A DNA stretch of 20,926 nucleotides from Spirochaetaceae bacterium (lineage in GTDB: Bacteria; Spirochaetota; Spirochaetia; DSM-2461): NCBI GenBank assembly GCA_016342385.1, contig JAEINM010000014.1:1-20926 (forward strand), read 5' to 3'. Positions 14,958 to 20,926 of this stretch are shown in pieces. Below the pieces are notes generated by a model. It saw only the letters and a program-made list of their open reading frames with translations, was not told the origin of the DNA and did not search any database. The translations under genes and the position numbers were made by a program. Each line of letters opens with the position of its first letter. Within the stretch, counting starts at the first letter, position 1.

Positions 14958-14985
14958 TTGACTTAAATATTCCTGTCACTATCAT
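14958..14985 (+). promoter_or_regulatory. Promoter of the membrane diguanylate cyclase gene
   Basis: TTGACT (14958-14963) and TATCAT (14980-14985) are separated by 16 bp, each 5 of 6 to consensus. The start would be near 14992, directly before ATGATAATG. Confidence 0.45.
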
Positions 14986-15010
14986 TTATTAAATGATAAT
15001 GCCACAGGAA
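14970..15010. repeat. Long interrupted inverted repeat before the diguanylate cyclase
   Basis: Outer arms TTCCTGT (14970-14976) and ACAGGAA (15004-15010) enclose inner arms TATCATTT (14980-14987) and AAATGATA (14991-14998) around an ATT loop. Two further pairs, one mismatch and a 2-nt bulge lie between. It overlaps the -10 element, and its right arm contains the only Shine-Dalgarno-like sequence (AGGAA) before the gene. It could be an operator or an RNA fold that hides the ribosome site. Confidence 0.6.
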
Positions 15011-15051
15011 TTTTATTAATTTCTGTTATTGCGGTTATTTCTTTCAGTTCA

Positions 15052-16119
15052 TTGCTTTCCAGCTATCTGATCGAGTTTAAAACTAGATCTAGGTCAGTTT
15101 TAAACATCTTCCGAATCTATTTCATTTTCGGCTTTTTCGGTTGGTTATTTTTTGGTCTGGTAGAGTTCTCTAATGTTGCTGTTAATATTTTATGGCTGGC
15201 TGTTTCCTTTTCTTCAGCAAGTTTTATGCTTTATTTTATGCTCTCAGACCAGTTTCGCTTCAATATCTATACGAGCCTTTGGTGCCTATCTCATCTTATT
15301 TTTATTACAGTTGAAATTCTGACTCCGAGCCTGGATTTTCTTCTTAGGACTTTTACCCTCTACGTATTCATCCACATGACCATTTTGGCTTATATAGCAA
15401 ACCGACGGAAAAAAAAAGCACGCAATATTGGATACGGTATAATTTCATTGGCATTATACATTCCCTTATTCCTCGCTGTCCTGCAGGCATATTTTCTCAT
15501 AGGTGAAAAAAATACTGAAATCGTTGTCGGTTTAAGCATACTCAGTGCGGCCACAAGTTACAGCCTTGTGGCGCTCGGTTTTATAACCATGCTTCTAGTC
15601 CTGGAACGTAACGCTTACGAGTCTCAGGCTCACAGGGATGCTCTAACCGGATTGTATAATCGCTGGGGCCTGGATAGTGCCTTTGATCTTATCTCCGCGC
15701 AGTCTCTGCGGGAAAATACAGAAGTCTCAGCTATCATCTGTGATATCGATTTCTTTAAAACGGTAAATGATACTTATGGTCACGATATCGGCGATACAGT
15801 GCTTAAGAGCTGCGCGCTTATGATTCACAAAGTGGTCAGAGCCAGTGATTTATGTTCCCGATACGGAGGAGAGGAATTTATTGTTATTCTTCCGAAAACA
15901 GATATTTTAGGAGCAAAAACAGTAGCAGATAAAATCAGGAGTAAAGTAGAATCTATGGAAATACAAATACCAGATGGGACTGTGCAGCTCACTGTTAGCC
16001 TTGGCGTTTCGTGTCAAAAGAAAGAAATAGATATAGACAGTTTAATAAAAATGGCCGATGACGCATTGTATCAGGCTAAATCCAACGGACGCAATCAGGT
16101 TTGTATTTATTCAGAATAA
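15052..16119 (+). CDS. Membrane-bound GGDEF diguanylate cyclase, start uncertain or frameshifted
   Basis: About six membrane helices (about 18-184) precede a GGDEF domain: RDALTGLYNRWG (195-206), the active-site GGEEF (272-276) and an I-site RASD (263-266), so it should make c-di-GMP with product inhibition. The TTG used here (15052) has no ribosome-binding site. The same frame is open back to 14962 and encodes ILLISVIAVISFSSLLSSY, an obvious additional helix, but has no ATG, GTG or TTG. ATGATAATG at 14993 lies in another frame and stops after eight codons. Either a one-base indel in the T run at 15011-15014 has separated start and body, or a rare ATT start (15019) is used. The catalytic part is intact. 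Confidence 0.8.
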   Translation: MLSSYLIEFKTRSRSVLNIFRIYFIFGFFGWLFFGLVEFSNVAVNILWLAVSFSSASFMLYFMLSDQFRFNIYTSLWCLSHLIFITVEILTPSLDFLLRTFTLYVFIHMTILAYIANRRKKKARNIGYGIISLALYIPLFLAVLQAYFLIGEKNTEIVVGLSILSAATSYSLVALGFITMLLVLERNAYESQAHRDALTGLYNRWGLDSAFDLISAQSLRENTEVSAIICDIDFFKTVNDTYGHDIGDTVLKSCALMIHKVVRASDLCSRYGGEEFIVILPKTDILGAKTVADKIRSKVESMEIQIPDGTVQLTVSLGVSCQKKEIDIDSLIKMADDALYQAKSNGRNQVCIYSE

Positions 16120-16225
16120 GGTAATCGTTCAAAGGATCATGTTTTTAAATAACTATTTAACCCGCTAGCCATATTCATGACAATAGGATTGTCAGGTTCA
16201 AATCCACTTCATATTTCTTTTATAT

Positions 16226-16666
16226 CTATCTGGATCGCTCGTATAAAAGTCTTTCATATGCCTTTTTGATGCATTCATTCCGACTCAAAGAACCATATTT
16301 ATTTTTTTCTAAATCTATCAGTCTCTCAGTTAATTCCTTATTGTGAGAATTTAGCTTTAATAACTTTTTATAGTCCCTTCTACTTATGGAAATATTATTA
16401 AGATTTGTATCTTTTAAAAAAAATGAAAGTGCCATGAATATGATCATCAATAAAAATGAATAGTAGCCAATATGATTAAACAACAAACCAGAAATAAGTA
16501 ATGAAACTATTGTAACAACTAATAATCTACTCAGTAATCCTTTCCAATTATTACTGATTGGATTGTAGAAATGTATCTTATCCTCTGGTTCTTTTCGACA
16601 GTCATGTTTACCAAATGTAACCATCTTATTGCAATATTGACATCTATATCTTATTTTTGAACTCAT
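16226..16666 (-). CDS. Zinc-ribbon membrane protein, unknown (146 aa)
   Basis: The N-terminus carries C9-x2-C12 and H21-x-C23, a likely zinc site. Two membrane helices (about 43-62 and 66-84) follow, then a charged helical tail (about 95-146). The zinc-ribbon plus two helices layout is common among bacterial proteins of unknown role. GAGGG lies 4 nt before the ATG, and an extended -10 (TGCTATAAT, the TATAAT from 16689 to 16684) gives a start about 10 nt upstream. It is convergent with the diguanylate cyclase, 106 bp apart, and monocistronic. Part of the AT-rich accessory stretch. Confidence 0.7.
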   Translation of the reverse strand: MSSKIRYRCQYCNKMVTFGKHDCRKEPEDKIHFYNPISNNWKGLLSRLLVVTIVSLLISGLLFNHIGYYSFLLMIIFMALSFFLKDTNLNNISISRRDYKKLLKLNSHNKELTERLIDLEKNKYGSLSRNECIKKAYERLLYERSR

Positions 16667-16942
16667 TTTACCCTCAAGAATATATTATAGCATAAGTCCA
16701 TGGATGGGTGAGTTTTTGCCCGGCTAGTCGGATCAAATTTTATGACGTAGGCAACGGTTTCTTTAAGTTTCTCTTGTTAAATGTATCAATGGACACTGTT
16801 TGCAGTAAACCTATATTCATATCCAAAAACCCAATAAAATTTCGCCTTATAATCTGTTAATAAACTAGTACATATACTTTGTGCTAAAATAGCATTCACA
16901 CCTAAGTTTCTCAATAACGGGTAAAGAGATAAACCATTTTAA
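16667..16942. other. Intergenic, 276 bp
   Basis: It holds the extended -10 promoter of the zinc-ribbon membrane gene at its left end. I see no other open frame of note, RNA gene, terminator or repeat in it. It appears to be the right border of the AT-rich stretch that starts near 13370. Confidence 0.4.
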
Positions 16943-18088
16943 TCAAAGGGATCGATTGATAATTTCTCTTATCTCTTCAGTACTGAATTGAATGGGATTA
17001 TTTTTATTCCCCGATGCCAGAGCGATTTTTTCCCCATCTGATTCAGTTATTCCAAATTGGGAAAGTCCCGGAATTTCCAGTTCAACAAGCCACTTGTTTA
17101 TAAGGTCATACACAGCATAGGCCGGTTTTTTCTGTGCCTTTGTCTTATGGTGGTTAATAATATATGTTCCCAGTTTATTCAGTTTGTTCAGATGTTCTCC
17201 CGGATTTTCTGAATAGAGCCTGTCAATTGTCTTTTTTAAAACTTCAGGCAGAAGAGTTCCACAGGCTGTCCCATGAGGAATGTCGAAAAAGCCTCCCATA
17301 GGGCCGGCTATACCGTGGACGGTTCCCAGACCGGCATTGGCTAGTGTTATTCCCGAAAGATAGGCCGCGAAGGCAATTTTGCCCATTGTTTCAGTGTTTT
17401 TACTTATGCCCTTACAGAGGTTTAAAAAGTATTCTATGAAAATGGTCAGGCCATTCCAGGCCAATAGATCGGTAAAATCAGTTGCCTTTGTAGAGATATA
17501 GGACTCCAGAAGCTGGCAGAAGGCATCCATTCCGCAGGAACTCATTATTGGCGGAGGACAATTTATATAGAGTTCCGGATCCATGATAATAAAAGGGGGA
17601 ATATAATTATCGTGACGGAGAGATTTTTTATATCCTGATTTTCCTCTCCTGCAGATTACGGCATTTTTTGTCGCTTCACTGCCTGTCCCGGCTGTAGTCG
17701 GAACTGCAATGACCGGCAGGGTTTTTCCTGTGGCTACTAAGGTGCCCACCCCTTCCAGATAGTCTTCAACCGATCCCTCTGCACAGCACATGGCCGCAAC
17801 GGCTTTACCGGCATCGAGAACACTGCCTCCGCCTATGGCTATGACCGCGGTGATTTTGTTTTTTACTTCGGAGGTAATTCTATCCACACTTTCGGGATCG
17901 GGTTCGCCGGAAATGATAAACTGAAATTTGACCAGATTATCCATTATTTTATACTGATGTGTTTTTAAAAATGAATGACCGCATAAAAGCAGACAATTCG
18001 ATAATTCTGTAAGAGTAGAAATTTCTGAAAATTTACCCCGGCCGAAGAGAAGCTTGCCGCTCCCGATAAAATTGAAACTCTTCTCCAT
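16943..18088 (-). CDS. Iron-containing (group III) alcohol dehydrogenase
   Basis: 381 residues, normal for the family. The nucleotide site is GGGSVLDAGK (86-95) and TTAGTGSE (131-138). Metal ligands are D188, H258 (GTVHG) and H272 (IPHGT); the fourth, usually His, is Q192 in GMDAFCQLLE, a substitution known in part of the family. It probably reduces or oxidises an alcohol/aldehyde pair with NAD(P)H using Fe or Zn. The substrate is unknown. The start is 1 bp after the nnr stop, so the two are surely co-transcribed. Confidence 0.92.
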   Translation of the reverse strand: MEKSFNFIGSGKLLFGRGKFSEISTLTELSNCLLLCGHSFLKTHQYKIMDNLVKFQFIISGEPDPESVDRITSEVKNKITAVIAIGGGSVLDAGKAVAAMCCAEGSVEDYLEGVGTLVATGKTLPVIAVPTTAGTGSEATKNAVICRRGKSGYKKSLRHDNYIPPFIIMDPELYINCPPPIMSSCGMDAFCQLLESYISTKATDFTDLLAWNGLTIFIEYFLNLCKGISKNTETMGKIAFAAYLSGITLANAGLGTVHGIAGPMGGFFDIPHGTACGTLLPEVLKKTIDRLYSENPGEHLNKLNKLGTYIINHHKTKAQKKPAYAVYDLINKWLVELEIPGLSQFGITESDGEKIALASGNKNNPIQFSTEEIREIINRSL

Positions 18089-18089
18089 C

Positions 18090-19664
18090 TTAGACCTCGT
18101 GGATGATCTTGTCGTATTTTTCTATTAAAGACTCATAATTTTCTCGGAATTCTTTAACCGTAAGAGCCAGAGCTTCAAGGATATCAGAGGCGGTCAGACC
18201 GTCTTGTCCCAGTTTTTCCGCTGCCAGATCTCCCGCGGCGCCATGTATAAAGACCGCGCTTTTGACTGCTTCTGCCCCGGAGAGTCCCAGACCATAGAAG
18301 GCTCCGATAATGCCGGTCAGAATATCTCCCGATCCGGCTGTACCCAATCCGGAATTACCCGATGTATTGATAAAAACTGTACCATCAGGTAAGCCGATCA
18401 GACTGTGGGCTCCCTTCAGGACAATAATCGCCTTGTACTCACTTGAACATTCTTTTAAAACTCGAATAGGATCTTTTTGTATTTCTTCTACAGGGTAGCG
18501 GCACAAACGGGACATCTCTCCCATATGCGGTGTTAATATAGCCGGTATTGACCGGCTGGCGATTAATTCGGATTTTCCTGCAACAGCACTCAGAGCATCG
18601 CCGTCAACAATGAGAAATCCTCTATAGGTACTAATAAAATCCTGTATCAGTTTGGATGTTGCATTGTTGAGAGATAAGCCCGGACCGATGATAACCGCGT
18701 CAGTTTCTTTTGCCTCTTTTAACAATAGGGGAAGATTGGACAAGGCGATACTCTGCTGATCAGTCTCTTCCATCGGTATAAAAACGACTTCGGGAATTTT
18801 AGAAGCCAATACGGGAATCATGGATTTAGGCGCCGCCAGACGGCTGAACCCTCCGCCACTTTTCAAAACAGCAGAAGCGGCCAATAGGGGAGCTCCGTAA
18901 TAGGCCCGGGCTCCGGAGATAGTCAGAATATTTCCAAATGATTTTTTATGGCCCGCAGGGTCTCTGGGAGGAAGCGGTAGGCATTGATTTATTTCGATAG
19001 AGAAGGTGTTGGAGTCGTAAATTTCAGGAGGAAAAGAGATTCTGGATAAATGAAGGTCTCCGTTATAGGAAAATCCGGGATAGAGAATGTTTCCCGGTTT
19101 CAGAGCCCCGAAACTGATAGTCTTTCCCGCCCGTACCGCTGTTCCCATTATCTGTCCTGTATCCCCGTTGATTCCTGTGGGAATATCTATGGATAGAACA
19201 GGTTTATTCACAGAATTAACTGTTTCAATAAAAATCTTCAGTTCTCCGGTAATTTCTCTACTGAGTCCCGTTCCCAGAAGGGCATCGATTATAATATCCG
19301 TGTCCTCCAGTTCTTTAATCAGTCTTTCCTTAGAGAAACGGTGGATTATTTCAATGGGATAGTTTTGCAGAATTCTGAAATTTTCCAGAGTGGATCCCCG
19401 AAGCTGATCGGGTTGACCGTTCATAAGGATAAGAGGGGCTCCTCCCTCTGAGTACAGAAGTCTGGCCAGGGCTAAACCATCTCCGCCGTTATTTCCCGAT
19501 CCGCAGAGAATCAGAAAATTGTTTCCCTCAATTCTGTATTTCTCCCGCACAATCCGGCAGGCGGCATTGGCGGCATTTTCCATAAGAATTATTTCGGGAA
19601 CAGTATAATCTTCTATGGCGGTTCTATCCATTTCTGCCGCTTGTAAGACAGTAACAAGTTTCAT
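18090..19664 (-). CDS. nnr: Bifunctional NAD(P)HX epimerase / ADP-dependent NAD(P)HX dehydratase
   Basis: This enzyme repairs hydrated NAD(P)H: the N-terminal YjeF domain epimerises R- to S-NAD(P)HX and the C-terminal ribokinase-like domain dehydrates it with ADP. N-domain (1-215): GNNGGDG (57-63), DALLGTGL (127-134) and SIDIPTGINGDTG (158-170). C-domain (240-505): HKKSFGNILTISG, LTPHMGEMSRL (377-387), and GTAGSGDILTG (441-451) with catalytic D447. Length 524 is normal for the fused form. No Shine-Dalgarno precedes the ATG, which lies 3 bp after the upstream stop, so it relies on coupling. Confidence 0.97.
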   Translation of the reverse strand: MKLVTVLQAAEMDRTAIEDYTVPEIILMENAANAACRIVREKYRIEGNNFLILCGSGNNGGDGLALARLLYSEGGAPLILMNGQPDQLRGSTLENFRILQNYPIEIIHRFSKERLIKELEDTDIIIDALLGTGLSREITGELKIFIETVNSVNKPVLSIDIPTGINGDTGQIMGTAVRAGKTISFGALKPGNILYPGFSYNGDLHLSRISFPPEIYDSNTFSIEINQCLPLPPRDPAGHKKSFGNILTISGARAYYGAPLLAASAVLKSGGGFSRLAAPKSMIPVLASKIPEVVFIPMEETDQQSIALSNLPLLLKEAKETDAVIIGPGLSLNNATSKLIQDFISTYRGFLIVDGDALSAVAGKSELIASRSIPAILTPHMGEMSRLCRYPVEEIQKDPIRVLKECSSEYKAIIVLKGAHSLIGLPDGTVFINTSGNSGLGTAGSGDILTGIIGAFYGLGLSGAEAVKSAVFIHGAAGDLAAEKLGQDGLTASDILEALALTVKEFRENYESLIEKYDKIIHEV

Positions 19665-19667
19665 AGA

Positions 19668-19946
19668 CTATTTTTTTTGTTCTGTTAAGCCGGCATACTG
19701 AAACATTTCCGCAAGAACCCACATGAAATTGTTATTTTCTGTAGGTACCAGGAACTGAGACGTATCGATATTCTCGTTGTTCTCCGCAATAAGAGTCACT
19801 TCTTTTATGCTTAGAACAGGATAGATTTTATCTCTGTTAAAGTTTCTGGCAATATCGACATAATTGTGTGATATATGGGGAAAAAACTCCTGTATCTGTC
19901 GTTCATAATCATCTCTCACTCTTACAAAAAATATTCCTGTTGTCAT
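19668..19946 (-). CDS. Conserved-looking small protein, unknown (92 aa)
   Basis: No family recognised. It is soluble, with an N-terminal strand (GIFFVRVRD), a mixed alpha/beta pattern and no Cys. GGAGAAAGG sits just before the ATG, so translation should be strong. It leads the nnr and alcohol dehydrogenase genes (3 bp and 1 bp spacings), so expression is shared, although a functional link is not shown. Confidence 0.75.
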   Translation of the reverse strand: MTTGIFFVRVRDDYERQIQEFFPHISHNYVDIARNFNRDKIYPVLSIKEVTLIAENNENIDTSQFLVPTENNNFMWVLAEMFQYAGLTEQKK

Positions 19947-19972
19947 CGCCCTTTCTCCTCAAATCGACTATA

Positions 19973-20002
19973 TTCGGATCCCGACACTAGGTGTCCGCCG
20001 AA
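19973..20002. repeat. Nested inverted repeat behind the NlpC/P60 gene
   Basis: Outer arms TTCGG (19973-19977) and CCGAA (19998-20002) enclose GACAC-TAG-GTGTC (19983-19995). It lies 10 bp after the NlpC/P60 stop on the minus strand. No U-run follows, so it is at best a weak terminator or an mRNA 3' end stabiliser. Confidence 0.45.
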
Positions 20003-20012
20003 ATCTCTGGTA

Positions 20013-20672
20013 TTAATTCTTTAGTATATATCCCATTGCAGATTCCCGATAGAGATGGCTGGACAACCAGCCACCTTGCATTCCTGTTCCCCGCATTCTC
20101 ATGGCGGAGTTTGCTGTTGTATCATCGGGAAACAGCAGGTTCATAGATTCCAGAATTATCCCTTTTTTATAATGTTCGTGAATATAGGTCACGTTTCCAT
20201 TCTGTTCTACTTTCACAACTATACCCATATGGGTCAGATAATCATTTCTGATTCCATCTCCATTGGAATCATAGGTGTTGTCCCAGAATAGTATATCACC
20301 GGGAACAGGTATTTTCGTATTATAAATAAGTTTTTTATCATCGAGATACTGATAGATTCTAGAGGTTCCTCCTCCCGTGTATTTGTTGAAATCTCTGGAC
20401 AGGTCTATTCCCGCATAGTAATAAATGGCCATAACCGTTCCGGAACAGTCGAGATTGAATGCCCGCCCATTTACATTGAGAGTCGTTCTACCCAGGGCCC
20501 AATGTGATCCTTCAATAAGTTTTTCCTGTGTTTTTGTCAGGTCTACACCTGTTTGGGGAGCAGAAGATAACCCTGTTTCCGGGGCCGATTTGCATGAATG
20601 AGATAGGGCTGCTATTAATAATATAATAACAAATTTAACCTTTGTAGGATATACCGATAAAATAGGTTTCAA
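20013..20672 (-). CDS. NlpC/P60-type cell-wall hydrolase lipoprotein
   Basis: 219 residues. A signal peptide with hydrophobic core (13-22) ends in the lipobox-like LSHSC (C27), so it is a predicted lipoprotein. The NlpC/P60 triad candidates are C76 (LDCSG), H148 (LTHMG) and H165 or H167 (IHEHY). Between them DSNGDGIRND (135-144) matches a Dx[DN]xDGxxxD calcium-binding loop, so activity may depend on calcium. The likely substrate is a peptide stem of peptidoglycan (gamma-D-Glu-diamino acid type bond), by family. The start is a TTG with AAGGAG 4 nt upstream; this places the first 38 bp inside the end of rlmE. No alternative start leaves a signal peptide. Confidence 0.85.
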   Translation of the reverse strand: MKPILSVYPTKVKFVIILLIAALSHSCKSAPETGLSSAPQTGVDLTKTQEKLIEGSHWALGRTTLNVNGRAFNLDCSGTVMAIYYYAGIDLSRDFNKYTGGGTSRIYQYLDDKKLIYNTKIPVPGDILFWDNTYDSNGDGIRNDYLTHMGIVVKVEQNGNVTYIHEHYKKGIILESMNLLFPDDTTANSAMRMRGTGMQGGWLSSHLYRESAMGYILKN

Positions 20673-20926
20673 AGGACTCCTTCCTCACAGCTTTTGGCTT
20701 AAAAATTTTTACAGTCTCAAAAATGGTTTTCATATAATCCAGTAGTTCCTTTTCGTCACCCCCCTGGAAAATCTTTAAAACCATGGATCCCCCTTTTTTT
20801 AAAAGAGGATCCGCCAGGCCTATAACCCTTTCAACCAGAGAGTAGGAGCGACCTGTATCAATCGTTCTATTTCCCGTTGTCGCAGGAGCGGCATCACTTA
20901 AAATTGTATCATAAGGGCCTTTTTCT
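20635..20926 (-). CDS. rlmE: 23S rRNA 2'-O-methyltransferase RlmE (FtsJ/RrmJ), C-terminal part
   Basis: The last 96 residues of a gene that begins beyond the right edge. Visible are YDTILSDAAPATTGN (catalytic Asp of the K-D-K-E set), GGSMVLKIFQGG (second catalytic Lys) and the FKPKAVRKESFETYFIG ending, which carries the final catalytic Glu and is characteristic of RlmE. The enzyme methylates U2552 (E. coli numbering) of the 23S rRNA A-loop late in 50S assembly. Its stop lies inside the NlpC/P60 gene, so the two are coupled. Confidence 0.92.
   Translation of the reverse strand, partial: EKGPYDTILSDAAPATTGNRTIDTGRSYSLVERVIGLADPLLKKGGSMVLKIFQGGDEKELLDYMKTIFETVKIFKPKAVRKESFETYFIGISYKG

Larger units (their letters stand above)
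14536..15051. other. Intergenic stretch between the GNAT and diguanylate cyclase genes
   Basis: About 516 bp without a supported gene. It holds an imperfect inverted repeat at 14600-14633 (GTTTACA and TGTAAAC arms with GTTCTCGAAC inside), a lone TATAAT (14733-14738) before a 42-codon open frame (14748-14876) that resembles nothing I know, and the promoter and long hairpin of the diguanylate cyclase at the right end. It may be a relic of an insertion, but no IS ends or integrase remains are recognisable. Confidence 0.5.

Noticed and set aside
14877..15051. Leader of the diguanylate cyclase considered as a c-di-GMP riboswitch
   Set aside because: The conserved GEMM-type elements are not visible, and the predicted transcript starts inside the hairpin.
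16186..16206. AGGTTCAAATCC resembling a tRNA T-arm, next to a small hairpin (GACAAT-AGG-ATTGTC, 16179-16193)
   Set aside because: The flanking T-stem does not pair beyond two bases, and no acceptor, D-arm or anticodon arm is found. A tRNA relic or attachment site is not supported.

Overview
The window is chromosomal DNA of moderate to low GC from a diderm bacterium with lipoproteins and heavy cyclic-di-GMP signalling. A spirochaete (Spirochaetales-like) fits best: a lipoprotein-type 7TM-DISM/HD-GYP receptor, relaxed lipoboxes and a large HPr-domain protein of a kind I associate with that group. This is judged from protein character, not from a marker gene. No rRNA, tRNA, CRISPR array, insertion sequence or intact mobile element was found.

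Region 1 (1-4597) is the most unusual part. A minus-strand operon runs from 3818 to beyond the left edge: a substrate-binding-protein-like gene with no signal peptide and an N-terminal DUF1858-like domain, a HypB/UreG-like GTPase, a soluble ABC ATPase with its own N-terminal helical domain, a small zinc-ribbon protein, and a CydA-like membrane cytochrome. No permease is present. A cysteine-free Crp/Fnr regulator is divergently transcribed. One perfect TTGAC-N4-GTCAA palindrome lies about 41.5 bp upstream of the predicted start sites on both sides. This looks like an anaerobic or redox-controlled module, possibly handling a metal or cofactor inside the cell for the cytochrome.

Region 2 (4643-12307) holds a 515-residue protein with an embedded HPr-like domain (plus strand). 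It is followed by four minus-strand genes: PAS-PAS-GGDEF-EAL, a SixA-type phosphohistidine phosphatase, a 7TM-DISM HD-GYP phosphodiesterase and nicotinate phosphoribosyltransferase.

Region 3 (12396-16942) starts with a D-2-hydroxyacid dehydrogenase (plus). It continues as a visibly AT-richer accessory stretch: two small membrane proteins and a GNAT acetyltransferase (minus), a 459-bp gap with hairpins, a membrane diguanylate cyclase whose start is disrupted or non-canonical, and a zinc-ribbon membrane protein.

Region 4 (16943-20926) is housekeeping on the minus strand: the 3' part of rlmE, an NlpC/P60 lipoprotein, a small unknown protein, the bifunctional NAD(P)HX repair enzyme and an iron-type alcohol dehydrogenase packed immediately behind it. 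Together with pncB, this gives the window two NAD-related enzymes.

Several plus-strand genes have good -35/-10 elements placed so close to the ATG, without Shine-Dalgarno sequences, that leaderless transcripts are likely.
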